In this document: positions 1 to 8,056 of the stretch, in pieces
Position numbering within the stretch: position 1 is the stretch's first letter
Layout: every line of letters starts with the position of its first letter
Assembly (NCBI GenBank): GCA_945862195.1
Contig: CAMAXR010000008.1
Location: 1 to 32,186 of the forward strand
Direction of reading: 5' to 3'
Source: Hylemonella gracilis
Lineage (GTDB): Bacteria > Pseudomonadota > Gammaproteobacteria > Burkholderiales > Burkholderiaceae_C
Length of the DNA: 32,186 nucleotides
Notes under the pieces: model-generated
What the model was told of the DNA's origin: nothing
Seen by the model: only the letters and a program-made list of their open reading frames with translations
Database searches by the model: none
Made by a program: the position numbers and the translations under genes

Positions 1-55
1 AGGCGGGGCAACCCTGGTAATGGATGATGCGTTTTTGAACATAGGTTTCCTTGCA

Positions 56-80
56 AGATGGGTGAAGGGGTTCACCATCT
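56..80. repeat. Imperfect hairpin downstream of the minus-strand copper-locus genes
   Basis: The first 123 bases hold no gene that I can support. They contain a stem with a GGTGAA/TTCACC core and four more base pairs outside it, after one bulged G, closed by a GGGG loop. It lies about 45 bases beyond the stop of the thioredoxin-like gene. It could act as a weak transcription end for that operon, but no T-run follows on either strand, so I do not call it a terminator. Confidence 0.25.
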
Positions 81-123
81 TCACTAGGCACCTGAAAAAC
101 TTATTGATCTAACGCAAAGAGGC

Positions 124-618
124 TCAACTCAACCACTTTTTGAACGCCATTTGTGAAGGCGGCCCAATGAATCGTTGCAAGTGACCATTTTGGTCAATCA
201 GAACAACATAAGGGGTCACGTTGGGCCAATTCGGATCCACGCTTTCACGTATCGCGGGTTCATAACCATCAAATGCGTACATCAAGCTCAAGCCTTTGAA
301 GTGGTTGGCATGACGAAGGGCTTGCTTGCCCGAAACGTCCATCATGACCGCAGCCAATGGTATTTTTTTACCTGTCCGGGCAACTTCAGCTTGAATTTTA
401 GAAAATGCATCTGGGCATGTACTGCAATAGGAAGTCGTAAAGAGATAGGCGGCAGGTCTGGGGCCCGTCTGCAAAAGCATCTTCCACGTGTTTTCGTCAA
501 AAACCTGCACATTCAATTTGCTTTGCGGCGGGTGAACATGTTGTGCATAAGTGGACTGGAACCACAGCGCCCCTAGCGTTAGCGTCAGACCTACCCAGTG
601 CTTAAAAGCGAATTTCAT
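124..618 (-). CDS. Secreted thioredoxin-like protein with CxxC active site
   Basis: This 164-residue protein is probably periplasmic. An N-terminal signal peptide (about residues 1-25, ending STYA) precedes a mature start of QHVH. A thioredoxin fold is indicated by TTSYCSTCP with redox-type cysteines C65 and C68, and by VTPYVVLID, which supplies the usual cis-proline. Small proteins of this type often reduce or metallate partner proteins in the periplasm. The gene is last in a minus-strand run behind a beta-propeller protein and a TonB-dependent receptor, and its start overlaps the preceding gene by 17 bases, implying translational coupling. The mature N-terminus matches that of the neighbouring propeller protein, which hints at shared metal handling. 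The fold call is solid. The exact role (disulfide reductase, copper transfer or other) is inferred only from context. Confidence 0.8.
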   Translation of the reverse strand: MKFAFKHWVGLTLTLGALWFQSTYAQHVHPPQSKLNVQVFDENTWKMLLQTGPRPAAYLFTTSYCSTCPDAFSKIQAEVARTGKKIPLAAVMMDVSGKQALRHANHFKGLSLMYAFDGYEPAIRESVDPNWPNVTPYVVLIDQNGHLQRFIGPPSQMAFKKWLS

Positions 619-1837
619 GAATTTGAGCCCCTTCTGTATTGCGCCAAACCACTACCATGCGTTGGCCGTTTGCCACCAATCTAGGGTGGTCGTTGTAACC
701 TCTTAACTTACCTAATACCCGCATTGAAAAAGACTTTCCGCCGTCTCTGGAAATCCAAGCCATTAATGAGGTTTCTTGGTTTTGGTAACTCCGCCAAACA
801 ATAGCCACGTCTTGACCAATTGAGGCAACGTCTGCATGTTCGGCCTTGGGGTCAGGCAGCTCCCTCACAGTTGAAAGAATGGGTTTTCCAATCGAATCCA
901 AGCGCCCATAACGAACATTTGAAACGTCTGTGGCTCTTTCTTGACGCAAACCAAACCAAACCACATGGAAATTGTCTCCGCTGTCAACTTTGGCCAGCGC
1001 AAGACCTGGCCCATGATGTGGGCAAGCATTGATTTGCCATTCATCAAAGGTGGATCTTTGTATCTGATTGGGTACCCTGCTTGCAAGGTTTGCGAATGCA
1101 TGGTCACGCGTACTTTCGCCAAAAACATGTCGCCACATAGCCCGCAACTTACCGTCAGAACCTTGTGCCAGGGAGATTCGACAACATTCACATGAATGGT
1201 CTGCCACCTTGGTATCTGGACCAAAGGTTGCACCGCCATCTTTTGAGATCACTTGGTAAACAGCCGCACCTACGTAGGCTTTACCAGCGGTATGCAAGTC
1301 TCGTTTGTCTATCCAAACCACATGCAAATCACCGTAGGCATCAAACGCAATGGATTCAAAACGATGAGTGATGATTTGCCTGTCATGGTGCACGGTAAAA
1401 GGCACCGAAAAGCTGGCGCCCCCATCCGTACTCCGCACCATACGGATCCAGCCTGTATAAGGTTTCTCCAAAGGCCTTGTGTAACTGATGACCACTTGAC
1501 CATTTGGACCAAATGCAATTTTGGGTCTGTTTTCGCCATCCGCAGAAATGGCGTCGCCCTGCGTATCAAGTTTGCGCGGCGCGGACCAGGTGGACAAATC
1601 TGTACTTTGGGCAACAAACAGGTTCGACTGGGCATCCAGACCCACCATCCAAAGAGAGCCATCAGGCGCAAAGCTTGCGCCCGTGGCAAGCTGTGGGCGG
1701 GCGGGGCGCTGAAGTCCCCCGCCAGATACGGGTTTTTCATGCACATGTTGTGCCATGAGGCACGTGGCTTCCACCAGCATCAAAAAAGAACAGATCAGCA
1801 ATTTACATCGGCTCATGTCCGCCCCACTTTTAAACAT
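602..1837 (-). CDS. Secreted BNR/Asp-box beta-propeller protein (sialidase-like fold)
   Basis: This 411-residue protein has an N-terminal signal peptide ending near LMA, followed by QHVHEKP. Repeated Asp-box motifs (STDGGASF, SKDGGATF, SRDGGKSF) mark a sialidase-type six-bladed beta-propeller. Automatic annotation would say exo-alpha-sialidase, but I see no reason to expect sialic-acid chemistry. A cysteine cluster, HSCECCR, in the middle of the chain is a possible metal or redox site. The gene follows the TonB receptor by three bases and overlaps the thioredoxin-like gene downstream, so the three are probably co-transcribed. The start is uncertain: the longest frame starts at 1837, but an internal ATG at 1816 (MSRCKLL) gives a more typical signal peptide. 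Fold confidence is good and function is unknown, probably an accessory protein of the copper/TonB locus. Confidence 0.75.
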   Translation of the reverse strand: MFKSGADMSRCKLLICSFLMLVEATCLMAQHVHEKPVSGGGLQRPARPQLATGASFAPDGSLWMVGLDAQSNLFVAQSTDLSTWSAPRKLDTQGDAISADGENRPKIAFGPNGQVVISYTRPLEKPYTGWIRMVRSTDGGASFSVPFTVHHDRQIITHRFESIAFDAYGDLHVVWIDKRDLHTAGKAYVGAAVYQVISKDGGATFGPDTKVADHSCECCRISLAQGSDGKLRAMWRHVFGESTRDHAFANLASRVPNQIQRSTFDEWQINACPHHGPGLALAKVDSGDNFHVVWFGLRQERATDVSNVRYGRLDSIGKPILSTVRELPDPKAEHADVASIGQDVAIVWRSYQNQETSLMAWISRDGGKSFSMRVLGKLRGYNDHPRLVANGQRMVVVWRNTEGAQIHEIRF

Positions 1838-1840
1838 CTT

Positions 1841-3985
1841 TTATTTCCAAACCACATCCACACCTGCATACAAGCTCAACGGCAAGGCCGGTGAATAAAC
1901 AGGCGTATTAGAAGACACTGACGCACTGTCGGCATAGCGTTTGTCGGTCAAATTCATCACCCGCACGAACCCTTGAACGTCTTTAGAAAGGTCTTGGCTG
2001 AATCTCAAGTTAAAAATGTCATGCCCAGGGTATTTTCCGTAAGTGGCTGAGTTGGAGTCCTCAAGCCAATACTCACCCAAGCTGATCCACTCAAGCTGGG
2101 CCATGGTGCCGTTTTTAGGCTTCCATGTGAGCCGTGTGTTGCCGATAAACCTTGGTGCCGTGGCCATTTCGTTACCTGAGTAGGTGGCGTTTGTACTGCC
2201 CGAAACCACCCAATCGACATATTTGTGTACCGCATAGGCCATTGCAGTGTCCACCCGCCACTGACGGTTAAAGGCTTTGCCCAAGGCCAATTCAATACCG
2301 GAGTGTTCAGTTTGACCCGCATTGACCGTGGTGTTCACGTTGGTTGTAAGGTCTTTTTGACTTACCAAATCATCACGCTTGACCAATTGGTACATCGCCA
2401 CGTCATAGGCCCACCCATTGCTCATGCCTCGCCATCCAAACTCCAGTTGTTGCGCCTTGATGGGTTTAAGAGCCAAGGCGAGCTGTGCTTTGGTCAAAGC
2501 AGTGCTAGATGATGTGACCGAACCTGCACGAAACAGTTGGCTTTCTGAGGGTGCCCTGAACCCATAATTGAATGAGGAATACAAGGTGTCAGTTGAGTTC
2601 AAAGCATAAGTGGCCGCCAGCTTGGGACTCAAACTGGTGTAGTTCATGTTGGCAGACTGAACTTGTCCGTAATATCGTGTGGACATTTGGGTGGTTGCTG
2701 ACGCGTTGTTGGTCATGTCGAAAGTCATGCTGTCAAAACGTGCTCCTGCCGTTAAACGAAATTTGTCCGCTGGAGTCCACTCCCCTTGTGCGTAAGGAGA
2801 AATGCTTTGGTAGATCACGTTGTAGTCGTAAATTTTGGCCCCTGTTGCGTAACTCTTATATGAAGTTGCTCCGCTGGTGGTAGTGGTTGTGGTCAACGAC
2901 AAGCCGTTTTCAGACCTTCTCCCTGGGCTACGGTCTATGTCAAGCCCCACTATCAGCCGTGGCTTGTAAGGACCTTCGTAGTCTTTTCTCCATTTGGCCA
3001 TCACACCCAAAGAAAACACATTGGTGACTTCATTGCGCGGGTCACTTGATAGGTTGTAAGAACCGTTCAAATCCATATAGTTGCTGCGCAAGTAAGGGGT
3101 GATACTCAGCAAGGTGTTATCGGTCTCCTTTTCATATTGAGTAGACAGACGCAGCGCCTCTACCTTTCGCCAAGCCACAGAGAAGTAGTTGTATGTGGGG
3201 TTATTGATGTAGTCCTGATAGCGCAGAGCTGAATTGGCCCCCGTTTGTTGGTCAATTTTGGTGTAGCCCAAAATGGTTTTAATCAAAGCCCCTTGACCCA
3301 GATCTTTGTCTTGCCTGAAGTTCACACTTTGGCGGTCATAAGCAGTTTTATCTCTCCAGCCATCTGTGTGGGTCAAATTGGCGCCGATCCTGACAGCTCC
3401 GTTAGCCACACCAGTGGTCCCGTCTAACAAAACGCGTCTCCAGCCAAAAGTTCCAGCCTCGCCCGTTAAAGATACGCTTGGGGTTGAGAACGGCACTCTT
3501 GACAAGATATTCACAATACCTGCGATGGCATCCGAACCGTACAAAGCAGGGCCTGGGCCTTTGAGCACTTCAATACCCCCTGCTTGAGGAATGTTGGTTT
3601 CGTAAAGAGCGTTGTGGTTAAAGAACCCTGTGGCACGCGTCGGAACACCGTCTTCCAAAAACAAATAAACAGGGTTGGTATTGAAGGGTTGCCGTATGGC
3701 GGTGGAGTGACCTTCCCCATTGGTAACGGCAACTGCAGCCCCGGGCACTTGGCTGATGATCTGTTGAGGGTGCATAGGACCCGTGGTGCGAATGGCACTT
3801 TCAGTGATGATGCCTACAGAGGCGGAGGACTGCATCAGCTGTGTTTGCTCTCGGCTGCCCGTCACTGTCACAGCATCTAGAAAAGACGGCTCCTTGTCCG
3901 AGGGTGGCGAGATGTTTTGCGCCCATAGTGGAAAAACGAAAGGGGCGGCCAATGACATGGCCCTAATAAGTTTGGTGGTTTGCAT
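1841..3985 (-). CDS. TonB-dependent outer-membrane receptor
   Basis: The protein has 714 residues, normal for the family. In order it shows a signal peptide (about 1-22, ending PLWA), a TonB-box-like stretch (DAVTVTGS), a plug domain with the conserved VYLFLEDGVPTR and GGIEVLKGPGPALYGSDAIAG motifs, and a long beta-barrel with alternating aromatic strands and a final LYAGVDVVWK. Such receptors take up metal chelates, cobalamin or other ligands across the outer membrane using TonB energy. The partners (DUF2946-like protein, secreted propeller, thioredoxin-like protein and a divergent PCuAC copper chaperone) point to copper or a copper chelate, but the barrel itself does not prove the ligand. 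The last residue is Lys rather than the usual terminal aromatic, a small oddity. Upstream, GTGAG serves as a modest ribosome-binding site. Confidence 0.9.
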   Translation of the reverse strand: MQTTKLIRAMSLAAPFVFPLWAQNISPPSDKEPSFLDAVTVTGSREQTQLMQSSASVGIITESAIRTTGPMHPQQIISQVPGAAVAVTNGEGHSTAIRQPFNTNPVYLFLEDGVPTRATGFFNHNALYETNIPQAGGIEVLKGPGPALYGSDAIAGIVNILSRVPFSTPSVSLTGEAGTFGWRRVLLDGTTGVANGAVRIGANLTHTDGWRDKTAYDRQSVNFRQDKDLGQGALIKTILGYTKIDQQTGANSALRYQDYINNPTYNYFSVAWRKVEALRLSTQYEKETDNTLLSITPYLRSNYMDLNGSYNLSSDPRNEVTNVFSLGVMAKWRKDYEGPYKPRLIVGLDIDRSPGRRSENGLSLTTTTTTSGATSYKSYATGAKIYDYNVIYQSISPYAQGEWTPADKFRLTAGARFDSMTFDMTNNASATTQMSTRYYGQVQSANMNYTSLSPKLAATYALNSTDTLYSSFNYGFRAPSESQLFRAGSVTSSSTALTKAQLALALKPIKAQQLEFGWRGMSNGWAYDVAMYQLVKRDDLVSQKDLTTNVNTTVNAGQTEHSGIELALGKAFNRQWRVDTAMAYAVHKYVDWVVSGSTNATYSGNEMATAPRFIGNTRLTWKPKNGTMAQLEWISLGEYWLEDSNSATYGKYPGHDIFNLRFSQDLSKDVQGFVRVMNLTDKRYADSASVSSNTPVYSPALPLSLYAGVDVVWK

Positions 3986-4059
3986 ATGCGCTCACAAAAA
4001 AATCCAAGAAAAGAATCGCCCACCCCCAAAGGCATGGCGATTAAATGGCTTTGAAGTTT

Positions 4060-4416
4060 TTAGGAGAACGCAGGGGGGCCGCGTGGCGGCAGGGGAGATA
4101 AAGTCCAACCTGCAATGGTTGCAGAGGGAATGCTTTTGAGGGCGTATGCCAACGGGCTGGGTGGCTCAGCTTTGAAAGCCAACTCACATGGCGGCGCGCT
4201 TGGTGTGGTGCACAGTGGGCAATCGAGTTTTTGGACTGTGGATTTACCGTCCGCATCGTCGCCGGTCTGAACCAGCTTCATCACCCCAGCGCCGGAACAC
4301 ACCAAATCCATAGATTGCGGTTTGAAAATAGGCGAAGCCACCGCAATGCCCACGCTCAGCACAAACCACACCAGCCACAAGCGGGGTAAAAGTTTTATGC
4401 TGCGAAGTTTGTGCAT
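4060..4416 (-). CDS. DUF2946-like small membrane/secreted protein
   Basis: This 118-residue protein has one hydrophobic N-terminal segment (about 11-28, LWLVWFVLSVGIAVA), probably a signal peptide or anchor. A central KLDCPLCTTP matches the DCP-x-C signature I associate with DUF2946. That family is often found beside TonB-dependent copper receptors and other copper genes, so the protein is probably an envelope copper-binding or accessory factor. The C-terminal third is proline-rich (PLPPRGPPAFS). It is the first gene of the minus-strand run, lies 74 bases upstream of the TonB receptor start, and diverges from the PCuAC gene. The longest frame is used as start. The family call rests on the CPLC motif and context, with no alignment run. 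Confidence 0.7.
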   Translation of the reverse strand: MHKLRSIKLLPRLWLVWFVLSVGIAVASPIFKPQSMDLVCSGAGVMKLVQTGDDADGKSTVQKLDCPLCTTPSAPPCELAFKAEPPSPLAYALKSIPSATIAGWTLSPLPPRGPPAFS

Positions 4417-4420
4417 GGAG

Positions 4421-4483
4421 TCAATTATCCAAGATTAAGGGGTTGGCATCCCTTACCATTTCAATTACCTGTGTCAATTACCT
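4421..4483. promoter_or_regulatory. Three-copy TCAATTA motif in the divergent copper-locus control region
   Basis: Between the DUF2946-like gene and the PCuAC gene (4417-4529) a 10-base motif recurs: TCAATTATCC at 4421-4430, then TCAATTACCT at 4461-4470 and again at 4474-4483. The last two copies are identical and 13 bases apart. The placement between two divergent copper-related genes suggests operator sites for a common regulator, but the regulator is unknown and is not encoded in this window. No clear -35/-10 pair could be assigned to either gene. Confidence 0.4.
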
Positions 4484-4529
4484 TTGTGATAGCCCCAAGT
4501 TTTCTTCAACCTACTATTTGAATTTCAAC

Positions 4530-5063
4530 ATGACCACACCCAAATCACATGCCCTCAAAACCTACTGTTTCAGTCTGGTAGCGCTCACCACTTTGGCCCT
4601 TACAGCCTTCAGCCACGCCCAAACCACCAACATCGATGTCAAAGACGCATGGGTGCGCACCAGTGTTCAGGGGCAAAAAGCCACGGGTGCTTTTATGAAC
4701 ATCACCGCCAAAGACGACGCCAAGCTCGTGGGCGCGTCTTCTCCCGTCGCGGGCCTGGGTGAGGTTCACGAGATGAAGATGGAAGGCGACGTGATGAAAA
4801 TGCGCGCCATACCCGCCCTAGACCTGCCCGCAGGCAAAACCGTGGCGCTCAAACCCGGCGGTTTTCATGTGATGCTGATGGACCTGAAAACCCCACTCAA
4901 AAAAGACAGCACCATTCCGCTCACCTTGCGGTTTAAAGATGCCCAGGGCAAAGAGTCCACCCTAAACTTGCAGGTGAATGTGAGCACTCAGGCCCCTGGC
5001 GCCTCTTCTTCAGGTAGCATGCCCGGCCATATGCAAAATGCCCCCATGGGACATAAACATTAA
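4530..5063 (+). CDS. Periplasmic copper chaperone of the PCuAC family
   Basis: From the ATG at 4530 the protein has 177 residues. A signal peptide ends at about SHAQ. The mature domain carries an exact H-x10-M-x21-H-x-M copper(I) site, running from EVHEM through MRAIP to GFHVML, the hallmark of PCuAC. The tail (MPGHMQNAPMGHKH) is rich in Met and His and could bind further copper. PCuAC proteins deliver Cu(I) to the CuA or CuB site of cytochrome oxidase or to Sco-type partners in the periplasm. The ORF track begins at a TTG at 4443, but the ATG gives a proper signal peptide, so I use it. No strong Shine-Dalgarno sequence precedes it. The gene diverges from the DUF2946-TonB operon and lies 26 bases before the FAH-family gene, with which it may or may not be co-transcribed. 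Confidence 0.92.
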   Translation: MTTPKSHALKTYCFSLVALTTLALTAFSHAQTTNIDVKDAWVRTSVQGQKATGAFMNITAKDDAKLVGASSPVAGLGEVHEMKMEGDVMKMRAIPALDLPAGKTVALKPGGFHVMLMDLKTPLKKDSTIPLTLRFKDAQGKESTLNLQVNVSTQAPGASSSGSMPGHMQNAPMGHKH

Positions 5064-5089
5064 ATTTGATTTTTTGATCTGGAGACCTC

Positions 5090-5971
5090 ATGAAAATTGC
5101 ACGCGTTGAAGCCGCCGGCCAAATTTCCCCCGCTTTGGTGGACGAAGCCCAACAAAAAGTGGCCCTGCTAGGCGGCTACTTGGCGGATCACCCCAACCCA
5201 GTGCTGCAGGTCATCCAGCACGGCATTACCGAGGCCCAACTGCTCGAGCAAGTGCGCGGCCATGCAGCCATGTCTGAGGTGAAGTTTTTGTCGCCCCTGT
5301 CGGCCTTTTTGCGCAACCCTTTTGCGGTGGGAAAAAACTACCATGAGCATGCGGTGGAGTTTGACAAAAGCGGCTTTAACGCCACTTCGGGCGCGGCATC
5401 GGCCATTCCCACCCACCCGCAAATTTTCACCAAAGCCACCACCACCCTCAATGGACCTACCGACCCCATTCGCTTCAACCCCAAGCACACCCAGTCTGTA
5501 GATTACGAGGGCGAAATTGGTGTGGTCATCGGCACCACCTGCCGCAACGTGAGCAAAGCCGACGCCATGAAACAGGTATGGGGATTTGTGGCCCTGAACG
5601 ACGTGACCGCCCGCGACCTCCAAAAAAACCATGCTCAGTGGTTTTTGGGTAAATCGCTTGACGGCTTTTGCCCGCTTGGCCCTTGGATCACCACCTCCGA
5701 CGAAGCCCCCACTGATATGCACATGCAAGTGTGGGTCAATGGCGAACAACGCCAAAAAGCTCATATTTCGCAGCTGATTTTTGATGTGCCTACCCTCATT
5801 GAAACCATGACCGCAGCCATGACGCTGCTGCCGGGCGACATCATTGCCACCGGCACCTCGGTGGGCGTGGGCGTGGGCTTTAACCCACCCAAGTTTTTGC
5901 GCCATGGCGACGTGGTTCGTGTGGCCATTTCGGGCTTGGGCGAGCTCCAAAACCCCATTGAGGAAATTTAA
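5090..5971 (+). CDS. Fumarylacetoacetate hydrolase (FAH) family protein
   Basis: This 293-residue protein fits the usual size of the bacterial FAH family. Characteristic stretches appear in order: VGKNYHEHAVEF, a metal-binding region VDYEGEIGVVIG, FVALNDVTARDLQ, FLGKSLDGFCPLGPWI and LLPGDIIATGTSVGVG. Members are Mg/Mn-dependent and cleave or isomerise oxo-acids such as acylpyruvates or 2-hydroxyhepta-2,4-diene-1,7-dioate in aromatic breakdown. The substrate cannot be fixed from sequence. At 293 residues it is longer than the fumarylpyruvate hydrolases I recall, so it is not an obvious gentisate-pathway NagK partner. GGAG about 6 bases upstream serves as ribosome-binding site. The stop lies one base before the next ATG, giving a tight operon with two Bug proteins and a ModA-like protein. 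Confidence 0.88.
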   Translation: MKIARVEAAGQISPALVDEAQQKVALLGGYLADHPNPVLQVIQHGITEAQLLEQVRGHAAMSEVKFLSPLSAFLRNPFAVGKNYHEHAVEFDKSGFNATSGAASAIPTHPQIFTKATTTLNGPTDPIRFNPKHTQSVDYEGEIGVVIGTTCRNVSKADAMKQVWGFVALNDVTARDLQKNHAQWFLGKSLDGFCPLGPWITTSDEAPTDMHMQVWVNGEQRQKAHISQLIFDVPTLIETMTAAMTLLPGDIIATGTSVGVGVGFNPPKFLRHGDVVRVAISGLGELQNPIEEI

Positions 5972-5972
5972 G

Positions 5973-6971
5973 ATGACAAACCGTACCCTATTCCAAGCTG
6001 CGCTTTATGGTGCGGCCGTATTGGTGGGCGCCTTAAGCCCATGGCTGGCCACCCCCGCGCTGGCCGAAGACGATTACCCTGCACGCGCCATCACCATGGT
6101 GGTGCCGTTTCCGCCTGGTGGCGTAGCCGACACCGTGGGCCGCCCTGTGGCCGAAGCCATGGGTCGCGCCCTGAAGCAAACCCTGGTGGTGGAAAACAAA
6201 GGCGGCGCCGGTGGCGGCATTGGCATGGCGCAAGTGGCCAAAGCCCGTGGCGACGGCTACAACGTGCTGATGTCGCTTTCCTCGATTGTGGTGCTGCCCG
6301 AGGCCGACAAAGTGCTCAAGCGCTCGCCCTTGTTCACACTGGACCAGCTCAAGCCCATTGCCCGCTTTACCGCCGACCCCACCGCCTTGGTGGTGCGTGC
6401 CGACAGCCCTTGGAAAACCTACGCCGACTTCATTGCCTTGGCCAAAGCACGGCCCGGGGCCGTGACCTTTGGCTCCAGCGGCAACTACGGCACCATGCAT
6501 GTGCCTATGGAACAGCTCAAGGCCGCCACCGGCACTTACATGCTGCACGTGCCCTACACCGGTGCGGGTCCAGCTGTGTTGGCCCTGCTGGCCGGTCAAA
6601 TTGACGCCGTGGCCACCGGCCCTTCTAGCGTGATGCAACACGTGCGTGCTGGCAAGCTGCGCATCTTGGCGCACTGGGGCGATGCACGCTTGGCCGCCAT
6701 TCCTGAAGTGCCCAGTTTTAAAGAGCTGGGCGTGCCGATTCAGTATTCGCAATGGTCGGGCCTGTTTGTACCGGCTTCCACCCCTGAACCTGTGGTGGCC
6801 AAGCTGCGCCAAGCCGCACGAGCCGCAGCTCAAGACGAGCGTGCCCGCAACGCCTTGGTGGCTGCAGGCACCAGCTTTCAGTACCTGGACGCTCCAGAAT
6901 TTGAACGCTTTGTGCAAACCGATGCCCGCCAAATGATCGGCTTGGTGCAGCGCATTGGTCGTCTTGAATAA
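5973..6971 (+). CDS. Bug/TctC-type tripartite tricarboxylate transporter binding protein 1
   Basis: Starting at the ATG at 5973, one base after the FAH stop, the protein has 332 residues. A Sec signal peptide (to about TPALA) leads into YPARAITMVVPFPPGGVADTVGRP, the typical Bug N-terminal beta-strand and ligand loop. KGGAGGGIGMAQVAKARGDGY and the later HVPYTGAGPAVLALLAGQID are also family hallmarks. Bug proteins trap a carboxylate ligand in the periplasm. The membrane partners TctA and TctB are absent here, as in many Burkholderiales Bug loci. The ORF track start (5844) runs back into the FAH gene and is rejected. Position right behind the FAH gene suggests that the ligand is a substrate or precursor for that enzyme, but the ligand is unknown. 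Confidence 0.93.
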   Translation: MTNRTLFQAALYGAAVLVGALSPWLATPALAEDDYPARAITMVVPFPPGGVADTVGRPVAEAMGRALKQTLVVENKGGAGGGIGMAQVAKARGDGYNVLMSLSSIVVLPEADKVLKRSPLFTLDQLKPIARFTADPTALVVRADSPWKTYADFIALAKARPGAVTFGSSGNYGTMHVPMEQLKAATGTYMLHVPYTGAGPAVLALLAGQIDAVATGPSSVMQHVRAGKLRILAHWGDARLAAIPEVPSFKELGVPIQYSQWSGLFVPASTPEPVVAKLRQAARAAAQDERARNALVAAGTSFQYLDAPEFERFVQTDARQMIGLVQRIGRLE

Positions 6972-7021
6972 CGCAATTTCATACCACCAGCACCTTATAA
7001 CGACACCCAAGGAGACAACCC

Positions 7022-8056
7022 ATGAAAACGCTTCAACTGCTTAAAACCAACTTTATACAAACTGGCTTGCTGTGCGCCAGTACCCTGTTGCTCAGTGGCG
7101 TGCTGCATACCGCCGCAGCTCAAACCGCAGCCAGCGCCCCTCAAGCCGGCGCGGCCCAAGGCTACCCCAACCGTCCGGTCAAAATTGTGGTGCCCTTTGC
7201 GGCCAGCGGCCCGGCCGACATTTATGCCCGCTTTATTGCCCAGCGTTTGGGCGACGAACTCAAGCAAACCTTTGTGGTGGAAAACAAGCCCGGTGCGGGC
7301 TCCATCATTGGCACCGACTTTGCCGCCAAATCGCCCGCCGATGGCTACACGCTGTTGATGATGTCCAACACCCAAACCATCAACGAGTCGCTCACGCCCA
7401 ACAAGCCCTTTGCCCTCATGCGCGACTTTGTGGCGGTGTCGCCCATCAATTCTTCAGACTTGATGTTGGTGGTGCACCCCTCTGTGCCGGCCAAAACCGT
7501 GGGCGAGCTGATTGCCTTGGCCAAAACCAAACCCGGAAAAATCAACTACGCTTCTTCCGGTAACGGCACGCCCTACCACATGGCAGGCGAGTTGTTTAAA
7601 TACTTGGCTGGTGTGGACATGACGCACATTCCCTACAAAGGCAGTGCTGCCGCCCGCACCGACGTGGTGGGCGGTCAGGTAGACGTGATGATTGACGCCG
7701 TGACCACCATGACCGAGTTTTCGCGCGATGGCCGCGTGCGTGGTTTGGCCACCACAGGTCGCAAGCGCTCCACGGTCATGCCCGACATGCCCACCGTGGC
7801 CGAGGCCGGTTTGCCCAAGTACGAAATGAGCATTTGGCTGGGCATCATGGCCCCCAAAGGCACCCCCGCCCCCATCGTGGCACGCCTGAATGAAGAAATT
7901 CGCAAAATTTTGAGCCGCCCCGAAGTGCGTGACGCTTGGGCCAAGCAAGGCGCGTTTCCCATGATCATGTCCACCAACGAGTTCACCCAGTTTTTGGATG
8001 CCGACATTGCCCAGTGGGCCACCGTGGTGAAAGTGTCTGGCGCCAAGCCCGACTGA
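7022..8056 (+). CDS. Bug/TctC-type binding protein 2
   Basis: The protein has 344 residues with a long signal peptide (to about TAAAQ) and an Ala-rich linker before YPNRPVKIVVPFAASGPADIYAR. Family features include KPGAGSIIGTDFAAKSPADGY, HIPYKGSAAARTDVVGGQVD and GLPKYEMSIWLGIMAPKGTP. AAGGAGAC eight bases upstream is a strong ribosome-binding site. It follows the first Bug gene by 50 bases and overlaps the next gene by one base (TGATG). It is clearly different in sequence from its upstream neighbour, so the pair looks like two specificities rather than a recent tandem duplication. The ligand is unknown, and presence in the same operon as the FAH-family enzyme suggests a carboxylic acid. Confidence 0.93.
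   Translation: MKTLQLLKTNFIQTGLLCASTLLLSGVLHTAAAQTAASAPQAGAAQGYPNRPVKIVVPFAASGPADIYARFIAQRLGDELKQTFVVENKPGAGSIIGTDFAAKSPADGYTLLMMSNTQTINESLTPNKPFALMRDFVAVSPINSSDLMLVVHPSVPAKTVGELIALAKTKPGKINYASSGNGTPYHMAGELFKYLAGVDMTHIPYKGSAAARTDVVGGQVDVMIDAVTTMTEFSRDGRVRGLATTGRKRSTVMPDMPTVAEAGLPKYEMSIWLGIMAPKGTPAPIVARLNEEIRKILSRPEVRDAWAKQGAFPMIMSTNEFTQFLDADIAQWATVVKVSGAKPD

Noticed and set aside
602-1837. Calling the propeller protein a true sialidase
   Set aside because: Asp-boxes define the fold only. I see no sialidase catalytic signature, and the neighbours point to metal handling.
5168-5950. Minus-strand ORF of 260 residues
   Set aside because: It is antisense to the FAH-family gene, which has clear family motifs and a ribosome-binding site.
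6033-7010. Long minus-strand ORF of 325 residues
   Set aside because: It is antisense to the first Bug gene, is rich in His/Gly/Gln as expected of mirrored GC-rich codons, and shows no family motif.
5973-8056. The two tandem Bug genes as a recent duplication
   Set aside because: Their leaders, ligand loops (PFPPGGVAD against PFAASGPAD) and lengths differ clearly, so they are not close copies.
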